NCBI RefSeq assembly: GCF_040436345.1 | Contig: NC_133224.1 | Location: 7,618,741-7,682,740 of the forward strand | Length of the DNA: 64,000 nucleotides | Direction of reading: 5' to 3' | DNA from: Pagrus major | Lineage: Eukaryota; Chordata; Actinopteri; Spariformes; Sparidae | Shown: positions 20,595 to 32,400 of the stretch, one piece after another | Layout of the letters: every line of letters starts with the position of its first letter | Position numbering within the stretch: the stretch's first letter is position 1 | The notes under the pieces: generated by a model | Told to the model about the DNA's origin: nothing | Database searches by the model: none | Seen by the model: the letters and a program-made list of their open reading frames with translations, nothing else | Translations under genes and position numbers: made by a program

Positions 20595-21929
20595 GGGGCA
20601 CGCAGCCGGCCGGCCGGGGACACGGAGCCGCGACCACGGGGGGAAGAAATCACCGCCGCGACCGTCACATCACATCCCAGCTCCGCGATGACAAAGGTGG
20701 GTGACGGTGTGTTCCCATTGTGTAATTCTCAGCATCCCTGTCCTACATGGCGCCTTTAATCCCCATAGTAGAGTAGTGTAGTAGACGTGTCTGGCAGCGC
20801 TGTGGTAAAACAGAAGGTTTGTTGTGCCTCCGCTCAATTACGCACCAGAAAAAGAAAAGAAAAAAAAGCGGCGGATTTCTGGATGAATGGGTGACACTTG
20901 GCGGAGTGATTTCATCCACATATCTAATCTGATCTGGCACACATATCCAGACCGACCCCCCCTTGAGGAGGTTTTTGTGGTTGTTTATGTCCTGGGAGGA
21001 GGATGGTGAGGGCAGAGGCACGGGGAGAGAGAGAGGGGAGGTGGGGGGTGTTTATCGTGATGGTCTCCTTGAGCGCCCCAGGCTCGTCGGGGATGATTGA
21101 TTTCAACCCTGCTCGCTTCAGATTATGAGTGTGAACACCTACATGCCGGCAAATTAATTAAAACTGCACGCACAGATTAACCGCGTTAGGATCATTTTGT
21201 GCACACACACTATTTATATCTGCAGCTTTTATTAGATTGGACCTGCAGCCCCTCCAATTGTTGCACGCCCCCTTATTTTTTTTACCATAACGCAGATTTG
21301 ATTGCTCGCCATTAGTTGGATTGGATGTGAGTTGGCTGAAGTTTTGTTTTTTTGTTGCAAGATCAATTTACATGTGATCCAGGTTTGTGTTTGTGAGTCT
21401 GACAGCACTGATTGATGATGATGAAGAAGAGTTGCAAAAACCAGCACAAGGAGATGAGGAAGGATATAAGATGGGACAATAAGTTAATTAAATGTTTGAA
21501 AACTGAGAGAAAATGATGTGAAACTCCCCCAAAAATCATTGAACAGGTGAAAAATCCACAAGAGGAGGGGTCCTTCTTCCAGCACAAGCAGACAACAAGA
21601 CACACATCGCAGCTGATCAATGAATTAAGTCATTTGTCGAACAGAAAATGCACAAAAGTTGCTTTCCCCGGCTTGCCAAATGTGAAAATTCGTTCCCTTT
21701 GAGGATCAGCTAAACTTCACCTTTTCACCTTTCAGCAGACAATCAGGAGGCACAAAAAAGATGGGAAAAATACCTACAGGTAGATGTATCTCTGCCGGAC
21801 GAAGGCGAACAGTTGCTTTATTAGGTGTGATAAAAGGGGCCGAAGTTTATGGTATGACAGCAATAAAAGTTGTCAAATATCAATCGTATGCCTCAAAGAT
21901 ATAACACCTTATTGCCGAAAATAAGCAAC

Positions 21930-22660
21930 TCAGGACTTTGGTACAATCTAAATGGCATCTGAACTACGCTAGTTAGCCTTTAGCCGGACTAGTTCCCTTT
22001 TTTGTGGCTCGATTTCTACTTCGTGGTATAAAAAAGTCAGTTACTAAGACGTTGGAGCATAAAAACTGTTTTTGATTTATACAGAAATCAAACAGGTTGG
22101 GGAAAAAAATGATACATAAGCTAAAGCTAAAGCTATCTAGACACTTTTGATTTTACTCCCTTTTTTCTTAAGTTGAAGTCAAAGTTGTGATAAAAGTTGT
22201 AAAATAAAACCAGACAGATGACAGAAGGTTTCTCCAGACTTTGGACAATTTTAATGGCATCTGAGCTACGCTAGTTAACTATTAGCGAGGCTAGTTTAAC
22301 CGGTGGTACTTTTTATGGCACAATTTAGCTGCTTGTGGTACAATTATGACGACGTTGGAGCATAAAAGTTTATTGCATTTACAGGAAACAAACAGTCTAT
22401 TGTGTGAACTTGTGTGTAAAATCTGAACATTTTTTTTATTAACCGGCCACCAGTGATATGGAAATGAAACCAGATACAATACTGAGTTGTGCAAGGACAT
22501 CTACTAATGCACAATACTCAACTACTGATCACAAGATGTTGAAGCATAAACTTTGATTGTCAGTTACAGGAAACAGGTCAGGAAAAAGTTGGTAAATTAG
22601 CTTAAGCTAAAGCTAGCATTCTGTCTAACCTCAGCTAGCCAGAGGTCAGTCGTTTACCTT
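21930..22660. repeat. Diverged tandem duplication, ~302-bp period, two to three copies
   Basis: The landmarks 'gactttgg' (21934, 22237), 'gctacgctagtta' and 'gacgttggagcataaaa' (22049, 22351) recur about 302 bp apart. A third, poorer copy has 'gatgttgaagcataaac' at 22535. 'aagctaaagctaaagctat' near 22120 recurs as 'taagctaaagctagcat' near 22600. The unit is not coding. Confidence 0.6.
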
Positions 22661-23945
22661 TGTTTTGCAGCTACACAGAACAAAAACTTTTGTTTTGTCT
22701 CCCAAGTTAAATCAAGAGTACGAAGAACTTTTCCGTGCACACAAAAGACTCATTTTTCTCACATTTTTCCTCGCAATTTATTTAAAGAAATCTGTGTTTG
22801 GCAGCACCAAATCCTTTGCCAAGATATTCCATCCACCTGCCAGGTGTTGCATAACGAGTATCTGATTAAACGGCGTGATTACGGCACGGATGCACCCGGG
22901 AGCCAGTCGCAGTAACAGCCTACTGAAACGTGCAGTTTCACCAAGCAGCAAAATGCCTCATGTGCAGTAGGTTTGGAGGGCGTGCACTTGGCATGCTCGC
23001 TGCAGGAATGTCCACCTGAGCTGTCGCCCGTTTCACCACCGTAAGCCGCCTTCAGTGTCGTTTTTCGAGAACTTGGCGTCCGACGTCGTGCGATGTTTTC
23101 CCCTCCATATATGTGTGCATTCCTGTCCTGTCTCCTCTCTCTGTGTCCATCCCTCTCCTCCTCTCGTGTCTTCAGGAAGTAGGTTAGGAGTAGGGAGGGG
23201 AGGTGACTTAATAAACCCTTTTTTGCGGCAGGTCATTTACAAGCACAGACCTGAAAAGGTTCCTTTTTTTTCTCCTCGGCACGTCCACAAGAAAAGGCAC
23301 AAGACCGAATGATGAATGTGCGCTCTGTTTGGAGAATAGCAAAGCGGGGGAAATAACAATGGAGGCGAGGAGGGTAGAGCAGCGACACGCACACATACCA
23401 ACACAAGCCCCTTAAAAATAGTCAATATGATAAAGTGTGCTGACTAGGATTCACTGCATCGTTGTGTTAAACCTCATCGCAAGTCTTTTCAGACTGAGGG
23501 CGCCCTTTAAAGGCCGCCGCTCTGCGAAAAAGGAGTTTATTTATACAATATTAGACTTTGATTTACAGCTCCGTGGCTGCCTGCTCTACACTGTCCCTGA
23601 AGATGCTGTAGTTATCAGGCCCCGAGCCAAAAAAGCAGAGCCGTTAACTGCTCTACCCCCGGAAGCTAAAATGACTCAGAAATGTTGGTATGTGACATAA
23701 ATACCTCCGTTTGTCCGAGCTGTCAGGCTGTTTTGCAGATGTTTCCATGACGCTTGAGTGTTTTGGAAGTTCAGAAGACAGTATGGGTAATTGGTAAGTG
23801 CCTCCAAAAGTAGATCACTCCACATACATAAAATTAAAGTATAGAAACATATCTAAGAACAAAGAAATAAAAACATATGGTCTCTTATTTTGGCGGGCGG
23901 CAGGATTTAGTGGCTTCTAGCAGTGAGGTTACAGATTGTAACCGA

Positions 23946-24530
23946 CTGGCAGTGTTGGAGTCGAGACCACTTAAACCGAGGCCAAGTCAAGACCAAGACT
24001 AGAGTGTGTCAAGACCGAGTCGAGACCGTGACCGGTCTGAGTCCCATGCTGCCTGACACACTTACAGAAATATGCGGAACCTGCAAACGTTTCTCTCCTT
24101 GAAAGATCCACATTCACACGAAAACACCCCCAGATTACAAATTTATATCCTTATTTATATTTAATCCTCTTCATTGACCTCTTGTCTGTTGCCATGTGTT
24201 ATGTATGAGAAAATGTCTCGATGAAATGATCAGAAAGCGTTGCAGGGATGAATGTTATGAGAGGGAAATGTTTTTCTGTGAGCAATCAAACGCAAAACAG
24301 GAAGGAGCTGAAATCAACTTAACGATCTTCATTCAACACGTCGTAGTTTTACGAGCATCGGCTGGGTGTTTTTCACTATTGTGAAGCACAGATGCGGTTG
24401 AGGTCTTGATTGGTCTTGAAATAAAATCCAGAGTCCTCTTTGTGTGAGAAAACAAAAGATGAGACCGAGATCTTCAAAAAACGGTCTAGATACCAATGTC
24501 GAGTACCAACTGAACACCCCTCGTCTTACC
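23946..24530. mobile_element. 'gagtcgagaccg'-type dispersed element
   Basis: The left part (23955-24050) consists of degenerate 'gaccaagac/gagtcgagacc' words. The right part (24390-24520) has the complementary sense: 'gaggtcttgattggtcttga', then 'gatgagaccgagatcttcaa'. It ends 'gtaccaactgaacacccctc'. This arrangement is familiar from common fish repeats. The middle holds only small open frames of no evident meaning. Confidence 0.45.
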
Positions 24531-24928
24531 GCCTCCTACGAGGTTTAGTTTCAGATGATTATACATTAACGAAAGCATAATTATGATTATTAAATCCCAT
24601 TTATGCTCCTAAACCTCTCTAAATCCTGCACACTGGACCGTATTATAGGACCTCTATTATACATTCTCTGTGCTCGTGGAGGAAGCATTGTTTGAAATGT
24701 CTGGATGACAGAAGCACAGTCACCTTGAGCCGTTATTTAACCTGCCGAGCAAACTAAGATGAATTTCTTAAAGAAGGACGCGGCGCTTGTAACTGAGGAT
24801 CAGCAGGTCTGCACGATGTGTGTTAGCGGAGGTCGTGACCGGTGTTTAAGACGGCCTGAGTGATTAGAAGCGCTTGTGATTAAAAATTTACTTGTGGGCA
24901 TCTCGGCTCGCCGCAGACAACTCAGGGA

Positions 24929-24931
<3 letters not shown>

Positions 24932-24967
<36 letters not shown>
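24932..24967. repeat. TG microsatellite
   Basis: About eighteen TG units. Confidence 0.95.
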
Positions 24968-24968
<1 letters not shown>

Positions 24969-25059
24969 ACTTACACTGCAACATGTGGATGCGAGCCCAG
25001 GCGAGATTAATGCTCCATGTTAACATACCGCTCTGTTTGACCCTGGCGAGCCTGCAGAG

Positions 25060-25185
25060 CACACACACACACACAAATACATTCACACACACCATCCACT
25101 TGATCTCCTGTTGGGTTAATGCTGCCCTTGAGTGGCCCTCCTTGCTGAGGCATGTAAGCACACACACACACACACACACACACAC
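25060..25185. repeat. Two CA microsatellites
   Basis: CA tracts at 25060-25075 and 25159-25185, complementary in sense to the TG tract 100 bp upstream. Open frames across the cluster on both strands are produced by the repeats. Confidence 0.9.
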
Positions 25186-28100
25186 GTACAAACAAACAAT
25201 GAACAGTTGCCAACTTTCAACCACTTTGATGCATTAGCACAAAGGTGCATTTTCTCATCGTCGTGCCGCGGGGCCTAATTGATTCTGATGTGCAGGCGTG
25301 CTCGTGCATGCGCAGGCTAAGATGTCGGCCGTGTTTGGGATTAGAGGCGAGATCGGAGGTGATGCAGGGAGAGTGTGAAGTTCAGACCGACCTCTCATCC
25401 CCTTCGCTGCCGAATCAGAGGCGTCTGCACATCAGTAGGACTTCAGAAATGATTTCAAATTACTTCTGAAGCGCTCTCTATCAGTCGTGCCTCTGTTGCA
25501 TGTTAGCTGTGGTTCTGACCGCGGCCGGCGGTGCCAGATGAAGACAGATGGATGAGGGTTTTGTCGGGGTCTGGGCCCGGCTCCAGAGGAGGCTGCCCTC
25601 GGTGCGAACGTTTTCATCTACTTGTAGATGTCCGACAGACCCTGGATTAAAATGGTCTGGGCAGGAAAGATTATGGGGAGCAAAGTCCTGTATCTGGATG
25701 GCCCTGCTGTTCGGCATAACACGAAATGCATTATTTATTATTAATACTGAGAGCATCTCGGTTTGGTTGTTGTTGTTGTTGGTCGGACAAACTTCTCTGG
25801 GGCCTCGCCGGTTCTCCAGTCAGACACAGTCAGAAAGCTCGACTCTGATTCATCAGTAAGGCCGTGATTATAAGTGTTTCAGTAAAGCAGAGCTCTGAGG
25901 TGTTTCTTTCATAATGATAGCAGTAGAAGAATAAATGTAAATGTACATTAGTTTATTCTATAGAGACCTGATATGTTATGACAGGTTAAAGCTGCATGTT
26001 TGATACACTGTTCTTTAAATATCACAAACATTTAAATCAATCAAGCAACTAAAAACATTATACTACGGTGGCCACCGTAATAGTGGTCGGACAAAGTTCA
26101 ACCTCTCGTATGACCATTTAGACACGAGTGGATCTAAAAATGAAAGAAAACATTTTTTAATATGTTGTGTAACTGGAGGGCTTAGACTTAATTCTCCATC
26201 TTGGAAAACACCAGCTGAGAACAACCTCTTCACAAGCGTCCATTTAGTAGCTTTCAATCACATCATGTAGCTGAAATTGAAACATTTACAACATCACATC
26301 AACTACATCTGCTGAAGAAGATCATGTGAAACAATCGAGAGCTCTGGCAAAGTGTTGAAATGGACCTCGTAGTTTCCGTTTTTGCCAATCAATTTATTAT
26401 TTCTCCTCTTTTTCTGATGAAAATAATGAGATCAGAGTTTTATATAACTGTTCCCGTAATCAGATTATTGCTTCAAATAGGATTAGCGACATGACATACC
26501 CAGTGTTGTGTTTACCGTTTAAAATGTGGTTTCTAATCTTTCACAGATTGGGTTTTTTTTTTCCTCGCCTGAAACCTGAAGCGAAGCAAAGGCCTTCCTG
26601 GTGTTGATTGAGAAAGACTGGGGCAGTGCGTTTACATCCAGACGTTGCCCTCTTTCGCGCCGCTGTTCCCATGAACCCTGAGGAAACACAAAACCCCCTC
26701 CCGAAAAGACGAAGCTTATACAGCAACGAAACCCACATCAAACAAAAGCGTTATCATCCAGGAGGGCGACTGAGAGCAGTCGGTAAGGACACACTGTGTC
26801 GGCTATCGACTCCAGGGTCTGGAACAACGAGCCATTCGATACGTTATCTATAGAATCCGTCGCACAAGATATTGTGGAAACCAGATACTCTGAAGCGAAT
26901 ATCACTTTTCAGCACCTGCTTCAATGAGGGGCTCGATAAGATAGTTCTGCATGACACCACTGACTTTTAAAAGGAGTCCAGTCCATGATAAGGAACTGGA
27001 AGTTATTGTCTGGTTCTCTTTGCCTCCTCCTGAGTAAACCTTGTAAACCTCTGCAGAAAGTCCTCAAGCTGAGCGTCTTTTTTATTACACTGCATCATAT
27101 TACCTCTGATTCAATAGCCTACAAGGTGAAGGCTGAAGCACTTGGACAGGGATTAATACAGGACATCTTCAAGGACTGAGCAGTGCTGACGAATGTGTTG
27201 CTATTCTTTGCCGAACATTGTAATCTTTAGATGAATTCGGCATTAATACAGACATTTTCTACGCTTTCTTTCTCATGATTTCAGAAGAAACACGACAGTT
27301 GATACTTTGGATTTGTAAATACAATCGAAGGATTTGATTTCAAATCCGTTGTGGCGTCTAATTCTCCTAAAAACAAGATTGTTATGTGCAGCCTGAGCAC
27401 CAGAGCAGCTTATTTTAAGGCACCTGCGTCGTTTGTTTTCGAGGGCTATAACTATGATTAAGGGCTGCACGAACCATTGATTCATGCGTCTGAATTAGAT
27501 TGTTGCTCTGTTTTCCTTTTCATTTCCTCTCAGTTTCCATGGTTTAATAAACAGGCAGAACTTAATGCAAGTGTTGACCTGCGCAGACAAACGATTAAAA
27601 TACTCTTTAAAGTGCTAAAGATGTTCCCTCCAGAGTCCTACACACCCTGCCAATGTTGATTAGAGGAGGACTTTAAACCCTATGATTGTTTTACACTGGT
27701 CTCATGTGGCGTATGACTGAGCCACGTCTTGTCCAATGACGCTTTGGGATTGTGGGTCGGTTCGGCCGCCATCCCGAAGCTCCAGTTCTTGACAAGCTGG
27801 GAATGAGACTGAAAAATGAGCTTTTCTTACAAATAGGACCTTTAACTGAAGTAGATGTATAGTGTAATGTAAGGCCGGTTTGACCAACGACCCACAAGTG
27901 GCCCTAACGACTCTGTAAGGTCACACCGACACATAGTTTAAAAGCCTGCAACTTGGATGAGAGGTGAAGACCAGTTGCCTACGATACAGCACCTAGAAGT
28001 ATTATTATAACCCAAAACACAAACTTTTCCTAAACCTAACCAAGTAGCTTTGTTGCCTTAAACCCCGTGTTAACCACCTGATGATGAAGACCACACAACT

Positions 28101-29359
28101 TCGCCCGTTTGATGTTGTGTTACTGCTTTGTTGTTTACTGTACCGGTATGTTTTCATACTCTTCTTGTCTCACTAATGATTTAGTGGTGTTGTTCAGTCT
28201 GTGACTTTATTGCTGATCTTCCGTGATACAAGTCGAGTGCCGTACAACGCCTGCAACATGCAAAGCAGTAGTGGTTTTTAATCAAAGAGGGCGCCCTCGC
28301 CTGAGGGCTCTAGTCTGGCCCCTTAATTAATCAGTTCTCTGGCCGGAGGGTCTCTATTATCGGTCCATTACAGAGAAGCTGGGGACACTCGTTACAAATG
28401 CAAATGCATACGCAAATACAAATGCAAACCCGAGCCCTGAAAGTATGGTTAGAGAGTAACTAATGCTGTCTTCCTGGTCATGTTTTTGTTTACTTACAGG
28501 GTTTGTAACTGTGTAACAGTGACTTTTTGTGTAATCCTGGTGATGAACCAACCAACAACCAAACACAGCAGGTGAAAACATGTCTAACCCCCAATCTTAA
28601 CCTCAGACTTTCTAAACGTCAGCACGCCACACATTAGTCTGTGATCTGGTCACATAGTGTTTCATATGAATAATCGAGGAGAAAAGTCGAGGTGTTGTTT
28701 TGTCTTTTAAAGATATTTCTGGAAGCTCACGGATGTTTGCCTTCTTCCCAGGATGATAAATGTTGACGCAGGACAAACCACCATTTAAATCCAATGTTTG
28801 CACAGATTGTGCTCTAGTCTTCTTCTTCACTGAGTGTTATCTCACAACCAAGTTCAAGATTAACCCTCAAACTGGCCCTTTTAACGAGGGCCGACCAAAA
28901 ATGTCCTCACAGTCCAAAAATAATCCTCGTTGTCAAGCTTGTAAATACCTCGGTCCTCACAGAGATAGAGGACACACGCGGGAGGAAGCGTGGCACGGAG
29001 ACAGTAAATACAGGTGTGCAAGCAGTCGGAGATACACATTGGCATACCCACACACCATGTACTTGGACGCGCACACACACAAATATGCACATAAAAGCAG
29101 GCCGCATCACGCTCAGACACCACAAACACACTTTTCCTGTAACACACATCGCTATCAGTTCAGCCGGCAAACCGCAGAGGAGTCCGGGTGTTTGGTCGAG
29201 ATGCTCGAGCGGCGCGTGAAATCTGATTACAGTCTTAAACAGCTTCCCTCGGCGGCGGGAGGCCGAGCACTGTTACTGCCGCCTCACTCGCCCGGTCTGG
29301 CTGCCCTCCACTCGATATTTCCGTTCGTGGGTGCCTCTGTCTGCTTCACTACTCTTTAT

Positions 29360-29460
29360 AATGGCGCTACAAGCCGGGTTAGTGGTTGGATAGACTCTCT
29401 TGTCTTGCGAAAAGGTCACATGTTTGATCCCTGCGACAGCCGGCATGTGCGTTCTGCCGC
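29360..29460 (+). mobile_element. tRNA-derived SINE-like head, degenerate
   Basis: The text 'ggcgctacaagccgggttag' then 'tggttggatagactctc' resembles an A box region. 'aaggtcacatgtttgatccc' 50 bases later resembles a B box (GGTTCGAATCC). The spacing and flanks fit the tRNA-like head of a fish SINE rather than a functional tRNA: stems do not pair cleanly. Confidence 0.4.
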
Positions 29461-32400
29461 GGTGGTCTCGAGGAAGATTAACATTTTAAAGGGGAAAACA
29501 CACTTATGGCATGTTTTTCCACCACAGCTTCGATTTCAGGAGAATAAAAGACATTTGAGCGTCAGTAGCTGAGAGTGTGGCTTCCTCAAACACAAGACTA
29601 TTCATTGATGCCAAACAGAGAGACAAATCTTTCACATGAGAGGCAGAGACAAGAGACTAGGATTGCCAGACAGCCACAAGACGTGTGGTTGAGAGTGATG
29701 CGCAACCTTTTTCTTGAGTTGTGTCCACCTTTGCTACGATGTGCGATTCTTCTTACGCTATGAAGTTGCAGTTTTTGTGCCTAAACCCGACCAAAATTGG
29801 TAACATTAACTAGATATTTACCGTCACTTACATGAGCTCCTTTTTTATCGTGTTGGCAGCAGATTACGTCGATTTTAACGTTGGCAGATTAAGATAACGT
29901 GTGTTTTCTAATCAAGCTAACGTAGGAGTTGGTTGCCACGTCCTGTTAATTTGTTTGCAAGTAGCCCAACTAGCCGGTCATGCCAACATTTGCAGCTTAC
30001 GTTAGAAAAGTCTAAAACCAAAGCCCGCGATGCTAAATTACGACTGAATGGTCAATTAATTGAAGTAGAAGACGACAGGAAAGCACCACGTTTGATTATT
30101 TGCCAGTAATTGTTTCCCATGTTCACGGTCTGAGCCACATTTGTGAAATTGTGGTCCTTTTTCTCTCTGTCTGGTGCTCTTTGAACGACCTGTCCACATA
30201 TTTTCTCTCAGTTCAACACATTTCCTCTCATCTGTGTGATCATCTGCCGACTGAAATCACTTCTTCCACCTTCTCTGTGCCCTTTTTCCTGTGTTCAGCG
30301 ATACAGTAAAAATAATCGCTTCAGCATAATCTGAAAATACAAGCGAAGACAGTCATATCTTCAGTGCGGTTTTATATTTTTATTTCTGTGCACCTCTTCC
30401 CGCTCCTGCCCAAAAAAATACTCCCTGACTTATTTTTTTATCTGGCGTCGCCTCTTTTTTTTCTCCCTCCCTTTTTTTAACTCCATTCTCACCTCTTTCT
30501 TCGCTCGACACCAAAGTTTCGCCGCCGGCAGCGTGCCATCTGCTTTTGACATTTTTAGACTGAGGAGAACTTGTGAGAACAGCGTGTTTATTGTTCCATT
30601 GTGGTTAATTATTCAGACTCCGGCTCTCCGTTTCGGAGCTGGCGGGCCGGCTATCTGGAGGCATCGTCCGGCACACAAAAGCAGGACTGACACTCTGTGA
30701 AGAATCTGGTATTTGGGAATCCGTCGCTCCGATTCTGTTCTGCTCCAGGTCCGGAAGCGACAGTCGGAGCTGGAACCAGAATGAGTACCCTCCTATTGTG
30801 GGCTCAGCAGTTATCCATTGACCTCTCTGCTGCGCTGAGTGCCAGGGCTGAGCCTCGAAGCCATTTCAGCCACATGGATCCGAGTGACATGTTCACAATA
30901 AGCCTTGTCGCCTGTCATATTCATAGCGGGGGGGGGTGGGACTCTTTACCAGTGGCAGCCGGCCAATACAGGACACACGTGTGGTCTCACACTGACCACA
31001 AAGCTTAATTCAAAGTCAACAAGCCAGTCACACCTCCGAATACACCTCATTACTAGCAGAAACAGCTCAAACTAACACAACAGAAGCTTAATGTTTTGCC
31101 TTCAGGTCTCTTATTCCCTCCTTAAACGTTCTCTCCTCGTCTAAGATAAATATTCACTTCCACTCCTTGAGTGAAACACCTTTATTTGCCAGGTCTAATC
31201 AGAACTGGACATCCCCTCTGCCTGCTCCTCTCACTAATTACTCCTCAGGTTTTTTCCAGAAACACCACAATATTATGGCTTGTTTGCTTTTTTAATTTCC
31301 CAATTATCACCGCGGACGCACCCAGAATTAACCGGGGACCTCAACTTCTATCAGTATGATAAACAGGGGTGATTTGCCTGCTACAGTGATAATCAACAAA
31401 CTAGACACCCAATTAAGGCCGTTTGACCCGGTCATAATTGGGTCTGAACGAGGACGCCGCCTTCTCAATCGGTATTTAATTGCTTGCAGGGATTTCCACT
31501 ATCAGAGCGATGTTATATTGATCCAGTAGGTATCGATCCTGCTTATTGCCGCTTGCATAGGGGCTTATTGGTTCATTAGCCTATATTGTGTTGCAGCGAT
31601 GTTTATGCAAGGCCTGCAAGAGTTAGGGTCCTGCGTCGGGGGTGATGGCATCTGTTTCCAAGATCAGATCTATTGAATGTTGTGTCCGTGCCACTGCCCC
31701 GATTTTATAACTGTTTTTGCAATGTGATCGATATGTTTTCCCCCACACAAAGCAACTTAACATACCATGAATGCAGTCATTTCTACATAATCACTCTGGC
31801 GCTGTTGGTTTCTGCTGCAGATTTAGTGGTTTTAATGCACCTTACGGCTGCTAAGTAAAAAACCTGCACACGATTCTCCCAATCAGGGCAGTTAAAAAGT
31901 CTAAATGAACCGTCAGAAAGCCTGGGATTGAAATAAATCTGGTAAAAGTAAAACCAGGTGGCCTAAACAAGAAAGAGAAAGACAGAAGAGAGGAAGAAAA
32001 TCAGAGGGAAATCATCTGTTGACAGATTTCTTGAAGACGGAAACAGGAGCGAGGACTCGAGTTGTGTTTCAGAATGATTTATATAGCCAGAGGCAGGACG
32101 GAGATTTGCTTTGTGCCACTAAACCACTAAATAATACATTCAGTATTATTGTTCAAGAACACAGAAATTGCCAAAAGTGTGCCTACTGAACCCACTTGTT
32201 CACAGCTGATCATTTTTAGCTGTGCATAATATTACTGTTATGTAATAATAATCCTTTAACATCTCTGAACGCATGTGTTCCAGTTAAGTGACCTACAATG
32301 AGCTGAAAAAATACTGTACGGCTAACTATAGATGTCACATTCGAGCATGTAATTGCTAATAGCACTTTAATGTATATATAGTAACTCTTTTTAATGCAAA

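Larger units (their letters stand above)
20150..20696 (+). other. Candidate first exon and CpG/purine-rich promoter, possibly of gal3st3
   Basis: This G+C- and purine-rich segment ends in a strong donor: GATGACAAAG|GTGGGTGAC, GT at 20697. The last codons would be ATG ACA AAG. No coding frame is convincing: the open frames are driven by simple repeats. If joined to the gal3st3 acceptor at 44707, the ATG would read ATG ACA AAG TCC CAG TGA, a five-codon upstream ORF. It could equally start another plus-strand gene with a short coding first exon. The transcription start and the link to gal3st3 are inferred. Confidence 0.4.
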
